Source: an uncultured Clostridia bacterium (GTDB lineage Bacteria > Bacillota > Clostridia > Oscillospirales > Ruminococcaceae). Taken from it: 64,000 nt of DNA. Shown here piece by piece: positions 1-8,658 of the stretch (position 1 is its first letter; every line of letters begins with the position of its first letter). A model generated the notes under the pieces. The model worked only from the letters and a program-made list of their open reading frames with translations. It made no database searches and had not been told where the DNA came from. The stretch is taken from the NCBI GenBank assembly GCA_947631445.1, contig CANRLN010000003.1:1-64000 (forward strand), given 5' to 3'. Both the position numbers and the translations under genes were made by a program.

Positions 1-15
1 ACATCGCCGTTTTCT

Positions 16-1872
16 TCATCGGTGTCGGCTGCTTGAACAACAATGGGATTTCGCTTCCCTAAGAAAGTTACAAGTAAGGGCAATATCAATAACATCACGA
101 ACACTCTTAATAATAGTTTTTGGAACAATTCCATGCTGTTTGTTATATTTAATTTGAATTTCTCTACGGCGAGCCGTTTCGTCAATAGCCTCTTTCATTG
201 ATTTGGTAACCTCGTCCGCATACATAATAACCAATCCTTCGGCATTTCTTGCACATCTTCCTGCCGTCTGAATAAGACTGCTCCTTGAACGCAAAAATCC
301 CTGCTTGTCGGCGTCCAGAATTGCAACAAGCGAAACTTCGGGCAAATCCAATCCCTCTCGCAAAAGATTTATTCCCACCAGCACATCAAATTCGCCAAGC
401 CTTAAATCACGAATTATTTTCATTCGCTCCATTGTATCCACATCAGAGTGCATATATCTTACCTTTATTCCAAAATTCTTAAGATAATCGGTTAAATCCT
501 CCGCCATTTTCTTGGTCAGCGTTGTAACAAGCACCCTTTCTTTCTTCGCTATTCTCTTGTTTATTTCAGAAAGTAAATCGTCCATCTGTCCATCAATCGG
601 ACGAACCGAAATTTCTGGGTCAAGCAGTCCGGTTGGGCGGATAATCTGCTCAACCACCTGTGCCGATTTTTCCAGTTCAATCTCGCCAGGGGTTGCCGAA
701 ACAAACACCGCTTGATTTATATGCGAATAAAACTCATCAAAGGTAAGCGGGCGGTTGTCCATTGCAGAGGGCAACCTAAAGCCATATTTTACAAGCGTTT
801 CTTTTCTGGAGCGGTCGCCACCATACATTGCCCGAACCTGTGGCAAGCTTACATGAGATTCGTCCACTATAAGCAAAAAATCTTTAGGCAGGTGGTCAAG
901 CAGGGTGTACGGCACACTTCCCATTGGTCTGCCCGAAAGCACTCTTGAATAGTTTTCAATCCCCGAACAGAACCCCGTTTCTTCAAGCATTTCAATATCA
1001 TGTTTGGTTCGCTGTTCAATTCGTTGTGCCTCGATAAGCATATTGTTGTCCTGAAAATATTTTACCCGCTTTGCAAGTTCTTTTTCCAGTTCTTCCACCG
1101 CCAAATGAAGTTTTTCCTTGCCAACTATATAGTGAGAAGCAGGGAAAAAAGCGGTATAATTAATTCGCCTTTTAACCGTTCCGGTCAGTGCCTCAACCTC
1201 GCTTATCCTGTCGATTTCGTCCCCAAAAAACTCAACCCTTATAGCCGTTTCGCCATGAGATGCAGGAAATACCTCCACAACATCTCCACGAACCCTAAAT
1301 TTATTTCTTGTAAAATTAATATCGTTTCGCTCATAGCCGATTGCCACAAGTTCCCGCATAAGCTGTTCACGGCTTTTTTCCATTCCCTGCCTCACCGAAA
1401 CAACCATAGATTTATATTCTTCGGGGTCGCCAAGCGAATAGATACAAGACACGCTCGCAACAATAATAACATCTCGTCTTTCGGCAATTGCTGTTGTCGC
1501 CGAATGTCGTAACTTGTCTATATCATCATTTATTGCAGAATCCTTTTCAATATAGGTGTCCTTGCTGGGAATATATGCTTCTGGCTGATAGTAATCATAG
1601 TAAGAAACAAAATATTCCACCGCATTTTCAGGAAAAAACTCCCGAAATTCCTCACAGAGCTGTGCGGCAAGGGTTTTGTTGTGTGCAAGCACAAGGGTTG
1701 GGCGGTTTACCCTTGCAATAACATTTGCCATGGTAAAGGTTTTACCCGAACCGGTAACGCCCAGAAGGGTTTGTTCTTTCATTCCGCTGTTTATGCCGTC
1801 AACAAGTTTGTCCACCGCCTGTGGCTGGTCGCCCGAAAGCTTATAATCCGAAACAAGTTTAAATTTATCCAT
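16..1872 (-). CDS. uvrB: Excinuclease ABC subunit B (UvrB), abnormal C-terminus
   Basis: UvrB is the DNA-damage-verifying helicase of nucleotide excision repair; it receives damage from UvrA and recruits UvrC (uvrC lies at 35997). Visible are Walker A GVTGSGKT (residues 38-45), the damage-probing hairpin region [22 protein letters not shown], and helicase motifs to [10 protein letters not shown] chose the ATG at 1872, where the protein begins [14 protein letters not shown] as in the family, with AAAGGA upstream; the open frame extends 22 codons further but that part is not UvrB-like. The product is 618 residues, about 40-50 short of the usual length. After VRDVIDI the sequence stops resembling UvrB and ends in a Cys/Ser/His-rich tail, so the UVR domain that binds UvrC is missing. 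Either there is a frameshift near position 60-75 or the gene is truncated. Confidence 0.93.
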   Translation of the reverse strand: MDKFKLVSDYKLSGDQPQAVDKLVDGINSGMKEQTLLGVTGSGKTFTMANVIARVNRPTLVLAHNKTLAAQLCEEFREFFPENAVEYFVSYYDYYQPEAYIPSKDTYIEKDSAINDDIDKLRHSATTAIAERRDVIIVASVSCIYSLGDPEEYKSMVVSVRQGMEKSREQLMRELVAIGYERNDINFTRNKFRVRGDVVEVFPASHGETAIRVEFFGDEIDRISEVEALTGTVKRRINYTAFFPASHYIVGKEKLHLAVEELEKELAKRVKYFQDNNMLIEAQRIEQRTKHDIEMLEETGFCSGIENYSRVLSGRPMGSVPYTLLDHLPKDFLLIVDESHVSLPQVRAMYGGDRSRKETLVKYGFRLPSAMDNRPLTFDEFYSHINQAVFVSATPGEIELEKSAQVVEQIIRPTGLLDPEISVRPIDGQMDDLLSEINKRIAKKERVLVTTLTKKMAEDLTDYLKNFGIKVRYMHSDVDTMERMKIIRDLRLGEFDVLVGINLLREGLDLPEVSLVAILDADKQGFLRSRSSLIQTAGRCARNAEGLVIMYADEVTKSMKEAIDETARRREIQIKYNKQHGIVPKTIIKSVRDVIDIALTCNFLREAKSHCCSSSRHR

Positions 1873-1946
1873 TGTATTTTTTCGCCGTCCTTTCGTTATT
1901 ATATATTCCACGCCTGTGGTGGAGAAATTACAAGTCACTAACCCGC

Positions 1947-2005
1947 ATTTCCCCGCTCACCGTGAGGAAATAATATAAATACAAAATAATATAAACAACC
2001 CTTTG
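1947..2005. repeat. Hairpin repeat, partial copy of the long intergenic repeat
   Basis: The stem at 1947-1971 (ATTTCCCCGC, loop TCACC, GTGAGGAAAT, one mismatch) is followed by the same A/T-rich tail (tacaaaataatataaacaa) that follows the hairpin at 38684. It lacks the 5' half of the long repeat. It lies between uvrB and the LCP gene. Confidence 0.6.
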
Positions 2006-2020
2006 GTTTATTGCAAATTA

Positions 2021-3604
2021 TTAATTATTGTATATGCTTTCTCTTATAAGATTTTTGTTTGCGTCAAAATCCACCGATAAAATAGATTGACCGTTTGCTC
2101 TTGAGAAAGAATAAGTCCCCTCGGCGGGTATTCTTAAATTTTCCTGCTTGTAGGTCAAATACAAAATTCCCCTGTCTGCTGTTCCCATAAGTTCAAGCGT
2201 GTTCATGTCAGACGAAAGACTTTTGCAGGCTGTGGCTAAAAATCTATCAAGTGCAAAAGGATTTAATTTCTTTGATTTTTCAAGTATTTTGCTTACAACC
2301 AACCGTTGACGTTGGGTTCTTTCAAAGTCTGCATTTCCAACATATCTAAGTCTTGAATAAGCAAGAGCCTGATTACCGTTTAAATGCAGATTTCCGCCAC
2401 TTGTCAAATAGTCTGTGCCTTTTTTGTTACCAAGAATTTTATTTTGCTCCGCCATTGGTGCAGTCATTCCCTGTGCTTCCTCATCAGAAATTTCCACATC
2501 AATTCCGCCCACTGCATCCACAATATCAATAAAGCTATAAAAATCAATATACAAATATCCGTCAATATCAATACCAAAATTCATGGTAAGTGTATCCATA
2601 AGCAGTTCAGCACCACCATAAGCATAAGCGGCATTAAGCTTATCCCAACCATGGTTTGGAATTTCAACATACATATCCCTCATAAAAGAGGTGGTTGTCA
2701 TGGTTTTTGTTTGGCGGTTAAAGCTAAAAAGCATCATTGAATCGGTTCGACCTGCACTTTCGGCATCTCTTGTATCCGAACCGATAACCAAAATATTTTC
2801 TACCTTGTCGCTGACAATATCCGCTGTTACATCATATCTTGGTTTGGGTTCAACCTGCTTGACCTTGCTTACATATCTTAGCAGAAGCACCTGTGAAAGA
2901 ATTGCCATTACAAGCAGTGCCATAATAATCTTGCTGAAAATATGGTGTTTTTTTCTGCGTTTTCTTGGTTTTTCGGGTCTGGAATTATAATGGCTGTATT
3001 CTCCACGTTCGCCCGTTTGATTGTAATTTTGCCTTTCGTCATAACCTTGTCTGCTTTCTCTTTCGTTGTTATTATTTTGACGATTGGCATTATTTCTATT
3101 ATCTCTGTTATTTCTATTATCCCTATTATTTCTGCTATGATTATTCCCACGATTAGGCTTTCGGCGTTTATTATTACTACTATCCCTTGTATCTCTTGTT
3201 CTTGTCGTCGAAGAACTCGGTCTTTGTCTTGATTGTTCTTGCTGTGCCTGTGGTCTTTGCTGTGGCTTTTGGGGCTGTTGTCTTTGCCCCTGCTGTCTTT
3301 GGGGTTGTTGCCCTTGCTGTGGTCTTGTTTGTTCTTGTGGTTGCTGTTGTTGATTTGCATTTGGATTTTGAATATTAACCCTTACTGCATTTCCGTGGCT
3401 ATCTACAAGATAAGCATTCCCATATTCATCATATACTATTCTGCCATTTGGGGTGTTTGGATTATTTTGGTTGTTAGGATTGTTGAAATTGTTTGAATTG
3501 TTTGGATTTCCAGAATTATTTGGTTGTCTATTATTATTGTATCCTGAAAAATCTGTAACTCCGCCTTGATTATTATTACTATTATTTCTATCGTCGTTTT
3601 GCAT
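2021..3604 (-). CDS. LytR-CpsA-Psr (LCP) family protein with Asn/Gln-rich N-terminal region
   Basis: LCP proteins transfer undecaprenyl-linked glycopolymers (wall teichoic acid, capsule) onto peptidoglycan at the outer face of the membrane. Residues 1-225 are low complexity: first Asn-rich, then Gln-rich, then tandem NNRDNR-like units and a basic stretch (KPRKRRKKHH). One membrane helix follows (about 226-247), then the LCP domain with GSDTR (about 275), RTDSMML, SFMRDMYV, KLNAAYAYGG and YSRLRYV...ERTQRQR, which hold the Arg/Asp residues for the pyrophosphate. The inferred topology puts the 225-residue tail in the cytoplasm, which is much longer than usual for this family. It is the last gene of a run with the HAD and PpiC genes. 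The polymer it attaches may be the one exported by the TagG/TagH-like pair at 32-34 kb, but that is inference. Confidence 0.9.
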   Translation of the reverse strand: MQNDDRNNSNNNQGGVTDFSGYNNNRQPNNSGNPNNSNNFNNPNNQNNPNTPNGRIVYDEYGNAYLVDSHGNAVRVNIQNPNANQQQQPQEQTRPQQGQQPQRQQGQRQQPQKPQQRPQAQQEQSRQRPSSSTTRTRDTRDSSNNKRRKPNRGNNHSRNNRDNRNNRDNRNNANRQNNNNERESRQGYDERQNYNQTGERGEYSHYNSRPEKPRKRRKKHHIFSKIIMALLVMAILSQVLLLRYVSKVKQVEPKPRYDVTADIVSDKVENILVIGSDTRDAESAGRTDSMMLFSFNRQTKTMTTTSFMRDMYVEIPNHGWDKLNAAYAYGGAELLMDTLTMNFGIDIDGYLYIDFYSFIDIVDAVGGIDVEISDEEAQGMTAPMAEQNKILGNKKGTDYLTSGGNLHLNGNQALAYSRLRYVGNADFERTQRQRLVVSKILEKSKKLNPFALDRFLATACKSLSSDMNTLELMGTADRGILYLTYKQENLRIPAEGTYSFSRANGQSILSVDFDANKNLIRESIYNN

Positions 3605-3649
3605 TTATTTTCTCCTTAAATTTTACAGTTTTGCCATTTTATAAAATAG

Positions 3650-4306
3650 CTAATCAAAAAGCTTTTTTATTTCCAAAAGATTGTTGCATTTTTTATATAT
3701 AAAATTTTCAATTCCCTCTGTGCTGTCGGTAAGGTCGGGAACAAAAATAGTTTTTATTCCTGCACTGCCTGCCGATTGAACGCCGTTCGGAGAATCCTCC
3801 ACCGCAAGACATTCACAAGGCTTTAGTTCCAGTTGCTCGCAAGCATAAAGATATATATACGGTTCTGGCTTGCCAATTTTAACCTCGTTGGCACAAACTA
3901 TTTTATCAAATTTTTCAAAAAGTCCAACCGACTTAAGATATTTTCCCGTACGCTCCGAATCTGTGGCGGTAGCAATCGCTGTTATTATTCCCTTTTGTTT
4001 TAAAAAATCCAAAATCTCCGTCACACCCGCTTTAAGTTCCAAACCGTTTTTTTGAATATGCTGCCTCATAAGCTCTGCACGGCGGTTTCTTACTGATTTA
4101 TAATCAAAATTTTGACCAAAAATATTTTTTAAATATTTTTCACAGTATTCATGATTAAGCGAACGGATATAAAAAGCAACTTCATCCGACATATTATACC
4201 CATTTTCTTTTGCTGCCTGTATCCAGTATATATGTAGCCATTTTTCCGTGTCCAAAATAGTTCCGTCCATGTCAAAAATCACACATTTTATATCCTTTTC
4301 GAGCAT
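3650..4306 (-). CDS. HAD-superfamily phosphatase, beta-phosphoglucomutase-like
   Basis: A 218-residue subfamily IA HAD hydrolase. Motif I is FDMDGTILDTE (nucleophile Asp at about 11 and acid/base Asp at about 13), motif II is the TATDS region, motif III includes GKPEPYIY and motif IV is AVEDSPNGVQSA. The cap domain lies between motifs I and II. Such enzymes dephosphorylate small sugar phosphates or nucleotides, or isomerise beta-glucose-1-phosphate; the sequence does not settle the substrate. It sits 45 bp upstream of the LCP gene and is separated from the PpiC gene by a terminator, so HAD-LCP may form one unit. Confidence 0.85.
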   Translation of the reverse strand: MLEKDIKCVIFDMDGTILDTEKWLHIYWIQAAKENGYNMSDEVAFYIRSLNHEYCEKYLKNIFGQNFDYKSVRNRRAELMRQHIQKNGLELKAGVTEILDFLKQKGIITAIATATDSERTGKYLKSVGLFEKFDKIVCANEVKIGKPEPYIYLYACEQLELKPCECLAVEDSPNGVQSAGSAGIKTIFVPDLTDSTEGIENFIYKKCNNLLEIKKLFD

Positions 4307-4337
4307 GAAAATCCTCCTTTGATTATAACAGTCATTA

Positions 4338-4377
4338 TAAAATAAAGCTGTCGTACCGATAAATTCAGTGCGACAGC
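4338..4377 (-). terminator. Intrinsic terminator of the PpiC lipoprotein gene
   Basis: Ten-base stem GCTGTCGTAC (4347-4356) paired with GTGCGACAGC (4368-4377, one G-T pair), followed on the minus strand by TTTATTTT. It lies directly downstream of the gene at 4390-5661. Confidence 0.7.
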
Positions 4378-4389
4378 CTTAAAATTTAA

Positions 4390-5661
4390 TTAGGTAATAG
4401 AACCCCAAACGAGCTTGTCGTAATATTCGCCGTTTTCAACGGTTACTTTTTCTAAATATGGTTCATAGGTTTCATTTGCAAGATTCTGGTCAATTTGGGC
4501 GATAAACTGCGATGCATTTTCCTTTATCTTAGCTTCGTCCGGCTTTTCACGCAGAATAATAAAGTAGCCATAAGAATCGTTTTCGCAGAAGCCGATTTCT
4601 CCCTCTTTAAGTTTAAATGCTTCATCAAGATATTCCTGAACAAAGCTTGTTTCCTTGGTTATATCATAACCCTCAAGGTTTTCCATTCCGGGGTCCCAAC
4701 CATATTCTTTAATAAGGTCATCAAACTTGGAAGGGTCAGCCTTAGCCTCTTTAAGAACCTCATCAGCGTGCTTTTTAGCGTTCTCTTTAAGCTTGGTTTG
4801 TTCGTCCTCGGAAAGGTCGGCAAAAGCTGTTTTCTTCTTGGTCAGCTTTTCGTTAAGCGACAAATCTTCATACTTGGTAACATTGCCCTCGCTATCGGTT
4901 TCGCTTTCAGCAACTTCAGCCGCATATTCATAAGGAATAAGAATACTCTTTACATGGATATATGTTCCATCATTAAACGCTTTAACAACATCGTCAGCAG
5001 TGGAAGCAAACTTTCCGCCCTCGGCAAACAAAGCGTCATTAAGTTTCTGATAAAGGGTTGCGTGTTCCATAGCATATTGGAAAGTTTCGTTGGTAAGATA
5101 TTCAAGTTTAAGTTGCTTTTCATAATTATCGCCGTACTGCTCCTTAAGTTTTGCCTGATTGTCAGCAATTGTTTTAAGGTCATCGTCATTAAGAGAAATA
5201 TCATTTTCCTTTGCAAGCTTATCGGTTACAGCGTCCCATTTAATTTGATTTAAAACTGTGTCAAGGAAGTTTTTAAACATTTCTTCATCTTCCAACTGGT
5301 CATCGGTCACACCATAGTAACCTTGAAGCTGCATTTTAACCATAAAATAATAATATCTAAACTGGTCAAAAGTAATATCGTTGCCATCAACCTTAAGCAT
5401 TACAAGACCATCTGTATCGACCGCTTTTCCGTCAATTGTAAGACCTGCCACTGGCAAATCTTTATAAATGTCCTCATCAATTGAAAGCTGGGAATCGGTT
5501 GTAAGTTCTGAATTGTCAACGCTGTCTTGTTCATCGGTTGTTACAACACTTGAAGGGTCAGCCTTTGAAGATTTATCTTTATCCCCATCTTTAGTACAAG
5601 AAGCAAACATTCCAAGGCAGACCGAAAGTGCAAGCAAGCTTGCCATAGTTCTTTTAAGCAT
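4390..5661 (-). CDS. PpiC/PrsA-type peptidyl-prolyl isomerase lipoprotein
   Basis: A 423-residue exported foldase. The N-terminus is a lipoprotein signal with Cys after GMFAS (about residue 21), followed by a charged Ser/Asp-rich linker. A SurA/trigger-factor-like helical region (about 85-220) precedes a parvulin-like domain (about 225-385) with the GYDITKE, FKLKEGEIG and YGYFIILREK segments. These proteins assist folding of secreted proteins outside the membrane, in keeping with the many surface proteins in this window. The start is an ATG with AAAGGAAA upstream. Substrates are unknown, and some family members lack isomerase activity. Confidence 0.82.
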   Translation of the reverse strand: MLKRTMASLLALSVCLGMFASCTKDGDKDKSSKADPSSVVTTDEQDSVDNSELTTDSQLSIDEDIYKDLPVAGLTIDGKAVDTDGLVMLKVDGNDITFDQFRYYYFMVKMQLQGYYGVTDDQLEDEEMFKNFLDTVLNQIKWDAVTDKLAKENDISLNDDDLKTIADNQAKLKEQYGDNYEKQLKLEYLTNETFQYAMEHATLYQKLNDALFAEGGKFASTADDVVKAFNDGTYIHVKSILIPYEYAAEVAESETDSEGNVTKYEDLSLNEKLTKKKTAFADLSEDEQTKLKENAKKHADEVLKEAKADPSKFDDLIKEYGWDPGMENLEGYDITKETSFVQEYLDEAFKLKEGEIGFCENDSYGYFIILREKPDEAKIKENASQFIAQIDQNLANETYEPYLEKVTVENGEYYDKLVWGSIT

Positions 5662-5969
5662 TTTAATTTTCCTTTCTTTGTAAAAACCTATACGGGATAA
5701 AAAACCATACAGGTTTTAAAACAGGACGGTTTTTCTCCGTCATTTTCTGCCATTCAAGGCAGACTGAAATAATCATGTGTTTTTTGCCACCAACATATTA
5801 TACAACAGGATTGTGTAAAACAAATGATAATAAAATAATAGCTGTATGTCTTTTAAAAATTTCCAAATATTTTTAAAAAAATATTATTTTTATTTTCCCA
5901 TCACAAACGAGAAAATAATCAACAAAAAATACATTGCAACATTATGCCCTGTTGCAAAGCAAATTGTTA
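5662..5969. other. Intergenic region between the PpiC and epimerase genes
   Basis: It holds the possible PpiC promoter (5797-5823) and a degenerate hairpin TATTTTC...GAAAATA (about 5890-5918), which may be a weak member of the hairpin family. No gene is evident. Confidence 0.5.
5797..5823 (-). promoter_or_regulatory. Possible promoter of the PpiC gene
   Basis: A TATAAT -10 box (5797-5802) with a weak -35 TTGTTT (5818-5823) at 15-bp spacing, about 135 bp upstream of the start codon. The short spacing makes this uncertain. Confidence 0.35.
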
Positions 5970-7130
5970 TTAGAACGCTGTGATAACCTCAAGGCACATT
6001 CTGCCGTTGTGATATGGGCATTTCCAAGGACCTGCAATCTCTCTTGTGCCGGGAACATTTCCCTGCATATCGGTTTCCCAGAGCCATTCTCCGCCCTCTC
6101 GCTTGTCAATCACCTGATTTTTGATAACCTCCCAAACATTTTTAGCAGCATCAAAGAATTTAGTATCTTCGCTGTTTTTGAAAGCAGTTATAAAGCCAAC
6201 AATAGCCTCAGCCTGAACCCACCAAATTCTTGTTTTGTCAACAATTTTGTGGTCACTTTCGTTAGCAAGACCGCCGTTTTCAACTGCAATATTAAGAATA
6301 TTGTCTGCTATTCTCAAATCAATTTCTTTAAATTCAGCAATAATATCTTCATCACCAAGAACCTCACAAGCCCTGTCAACAAGCCAAGATGCTTCAATGT
6401 CGTGACCATAAGAGTGAACATCGCCGATTTCTTCCATCTTTTCATTAAAGAACACTCTAAGAGCGTTTCTGTCGGGGTCGAAAACCTTGTCTTTCATAAT
6501 AGAAAGCTGGTATTTAAGTCTTTCGGCTACATCGTCCGATTTAGTAACGCTGTAAAGTTCGGTGTAAGCCTCAATAAGGTGCAAGAGGGTGTTCATTGTC
6601 TTGTCAGCCATAAGACCATTTTCAGAAAGAGCTTCATTGGGAATAATTTTCCAATCTCTTGAAAAACATTCTTTATAGCCGTATTCGTCAACGGTTTTTT
6701 CTTCAATGTCATCAAAAAGCTTTTCAGCAAGACCAACAGCCTCCTCGTCACCGGTTGCCTTGCTATATGCGGAAAGTGCATAGATACAGAAAGCAATATT
6801 GTATGTATGCTTCATGGTGTCAACCGGTTCGCCCTTATAATTAAGCATCCAGTAAACGCCACCCTGTTCGTAGTCAATAGCATACTGCTTAATAAATCTA
6901 TAAGCATGGTAAGCCTCCTCAAGGCACTCTCTGTCGCCAAGAACCATGTAGCATTTAGAGAAAAACCAGAGTATTCTCGAATGGAGAATAACCCCCTTGT
7001 CAGCCTGCTTGTCAAGTTTCAAATCCTTGTCCACAAAACCGTAGTAGCCACCAAATTCGCTGTCGTGAAGATTTTTCCAAAATGGAATAATGTGTCCTGT
7101 AAGTTCCTGTTTACATTCTGTTTTCAACAT
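5970..7130 (-). CDS. Cellobiose 2-epimerase
   Basis: An N-acylglucosamine 2-epimerase-fold protein, 386 residues. Cellobiose 2-epimerase converts the reducing-end glucose of cellobiose and other beta-1,4 disaccharides to mannose in the cytoplasm. From memory, the sequence tracks the R. albus enzyme closely: KGVILHSRILWFFS, GGVYWML, DTMKHTYNIAF, NEALSENGLMADKTMN, YGHDIEASWLVDRA (catalytic His), TRIWWVQAEA and GPWKCPYHNGRMC (second catalytic His near the C-terminus). It is cytoplasmic, with no signal peptide. It follows the DUF1015 gene by 19 bp and should be cotranscribed with it. It would feed mannosyl-glucose into mannan or cellodextrin catabolism. Confidence 0.9.
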   Translation of the reverse strand: MLKTECKQELTGHIIPFWKNLHDSEFGGYYGFVDKDLKLDKQADKGVILHSRILWFFSKCYMVLGDRECLEEAYHAYRFIKQYAIDYEQGGVYWMLNYKGEPVDTMKHTYNIAFCIYALSAYSKATGDEEAVGLAEKLFDDIEEKTVDEYGYKECFSRDWKIIPNEALSENGLMADKTMNTLLHLIEAYTELYSVTKSDDVAERLKYQLSIMKDKVFDPDRNALRVFFNEKMEEIGDVHSYGHDIEASWLVDRACEVLGDEDIIAEFKEIDLRIADNILNIAVENGGLANESDHKIVDKTRIWWVQAEAIVGFITAFKNSEDTKFFDAAKNVWEVIKNQVIDKREGGEWLWETDMQGNVPGTREIAGPWKCPYHNGRMCLEVITAF

Positions 7131-7149
7131 AAGAAATTCCTCCTAAAAA

Positions 7150-8418
7150 CTATTCTGTGATTTTTCTTGCTTCAATATAATATCTTTTATCCTCAGCATG
7201 ACCCATTGAAAAAGTTTTTCTGGGCAATGCTCCGTCCGCAAGGACGGTTGGGAAAAGTTCCTCTTTTTTCATTACGGGCAAAATTATTGCAACTGCGTCC
7301 ATTTGGCTGGCAAGTTCTTTTACCGTCTGCTCGCCATGAATATAATCCACCTTACCGCCATTTTGTTTTAAATAAGCGTCTACAAATCCATCAACCGTGC
7401 CAACCGCAAGTTTGGAAGTAGGCTTGCCAACATTAAATACAACTTCTTTTCCGTCTATAACATATGTAAAGCTTTGATTTGTTTCGGTTTCGGAAAATTC
7501 AAGTTTTTCTTTCATTTTGTTTATAAAATCCTGCTTATCTACATCATAAACAAGGCGATAGATAGCCTCAAATTCAAGAGCAGGCGAATGAAGATTTACA
7601 ATTTCACAAAGAGCATATCTTGCGGGGTGATTTGAAAAATCCTTGTCGGGATTTTCCGCCTTAAGTTGTTCATAATAAGCCTTTGCAGTGGCAAGCGAAT
7701 GATTTCCGTCACCCATTGCATAGGTTAAAATGCCTTTATCTTCGAAACCATATTTTTTTACAAAATTATTTTTATCCTGAAGTTCAAGCAATTTATCAAG
7801 CACCTGACTTTGCAATTCCTGCGAAAGCAGATAACCGCTTATATGTCCGCCACCCATGTTCATATCAAAATCATAAACACATTCAAGATTGTTTTTATAA
7901 TCCGCAAGTGGTTCTATAATATTTTTCTTATCATCATCAATCAAAATCATAATATGCGGAAGTTCAAGCTTCGCTCCGTTTCTGACCTTAATTCTTGGCG
8001 GTATACGCTCCTGAACGGTTGCTTCGGTGGCTCTTACAAAAGAGGTTGAACCTTTGGAATAATCATAATATTCAAGGTCGATTTTTCCGACAATTCCCTC
8101 ACGCATTTTTCCGTCCGACTGGGTTCTTCTAACATATATAAGGCTGTTCTTATATTCTTTAAAAACATCGCCACCGAGATAATCCTGCATATTCTTATGT
8201 ATATTATCAATACGCTGTTTTACATCAGAATTTTCAAGATATATTTCTGGCAAAATAAGATTAAATGCCGAATTATCATTACCTACAAACTGTTCAAGCT
8301 TATCCCAATAATCCTGTTGAGAGGTAAACTGGTCGCAGGCAACGACCGACCATTTTTCAAAATTTTCCTTTGGAACAAGTATGTCCGCAGGCGAAAAAAT
8401 ATTTTTTACTGTTTCCAT
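7150..8418 (-). CDS. DUF1015 family protein
   Basis: A 422-residue cytoplasmic protein of the DUF1015 (PF06245) family, with typical segments SVVACDQFTSQQDYW, ADYKNNLECVYDFDMNMGG, YAMGDGNHSLATAKAYYE and YIHGEQTVKELA. The family has no firm function; its genes often lie near carbohydrate or serine metabolism. I chose the ATG at 8418, which has AGGAG seven bases upstream, rather than the extension seven codons longer. It has its own sigma-A promoter (8458-8486) and is followed after 19 bp by cellobiose 2-epimerase. Confidence 0.85.
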   Translation of the reverse strand: METVKNIFSPADILVPKENFEKWSVVACDQFTSQQDYWDKLEQFVGNDNSAFNLILPEIYLENSDVKQRIDNIHKNMQDYLGGDVFKEYKNSLIYVRRTQSDGKMREGIVGKIDLEYYDYSKGSTSFVRATEATVQERIPPRIKVRNGAKLELPHIMILIDDDKKNIIEPLADYKNNLECVYDFDMNMGGGHISGYLLSQELQSQVLDKLLELQDKNNFVKKYGFEDKGILTYAMGDGNHSLATAKAYYEQLKAENPDKDFSNHPARYALCEIVNLHSPALEFEAIYRLVYDVDKQDFINKMKEKLEFSETETNQSFTYVIDGKEVVFNVGKPTSKLAVGTVDGFVDAYLKQNGGKVDYIHGEQTVKELASQMDAVAIILPVMKKEELFPTVLADGALPRKTFSMGHAEDKRYYIEARKITE

Positions 8419-8457
8419 TAAAACGCTCCTAAATAACAATTAATATATACCACTACA

Positions 8458-8486
8458 ATTATATCACATTCTAAAAAAAATATCAA
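8458..8486 (-). promoter_or_regulatory. Sigma-A promoter of the DUF1015-epimerase unit
   Basis: TTGATA (8481-8486), 17-bp spacer, TATAAT (8458-8463), with TGA just before the -10 box. It lies 40 bp upstream of the ATG at 8418. Confidence 0.7.
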
Positions 8487-8610
8487 CAGTTTTGAAAAAT
8501 TCCAAATACACTTTTAGTTTCCCTACATTTTTTCAAATTTTCAAAAATAAACTTTTGTTATTAATCAACAAAAATCTTACAACCGCAAAAATAAAAAGTT
8601 TTAACCAAAA

Positions 8611-8635
8611 TATCCTCCGCCCAAAGCGGAGGATA
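8611..8635 (-). terminator. Terminator of secA; also fits the hairpin family
   Basis: Perfect ten-base stem TATCCTCCGC/GCGGAGGATA with loop CCAAA, followed on the minus strand by TTTTGGTT. It sits 24 bp past the secA stop. Its CCTCCGC/GCGGAGG core resembles the dispersed hairpins, so it may serve as both. Confidence 0.65.
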
Positions 8636-8658
8636 CCATAATAATTCTATAATATTTA

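Noticed and set aside
1000-1512. A 170-codon plus-strand frame inside uvrB
   Set aside because: Antisense to conserved UvrB domains, no RBS, composition of a shadow frame.
3070-3160. Short tandem repeats of attatttctattat type as an independent DNA element
   Set aside because: They encode the NNRDNR repeats of the LCP protein in frame.
4495-5253. A 252-codon frame antisense to the PpiC gene
   Set aside because: Mirror of the Lys/Glu-rich coding strand; no start signal and no homology that I recognise.
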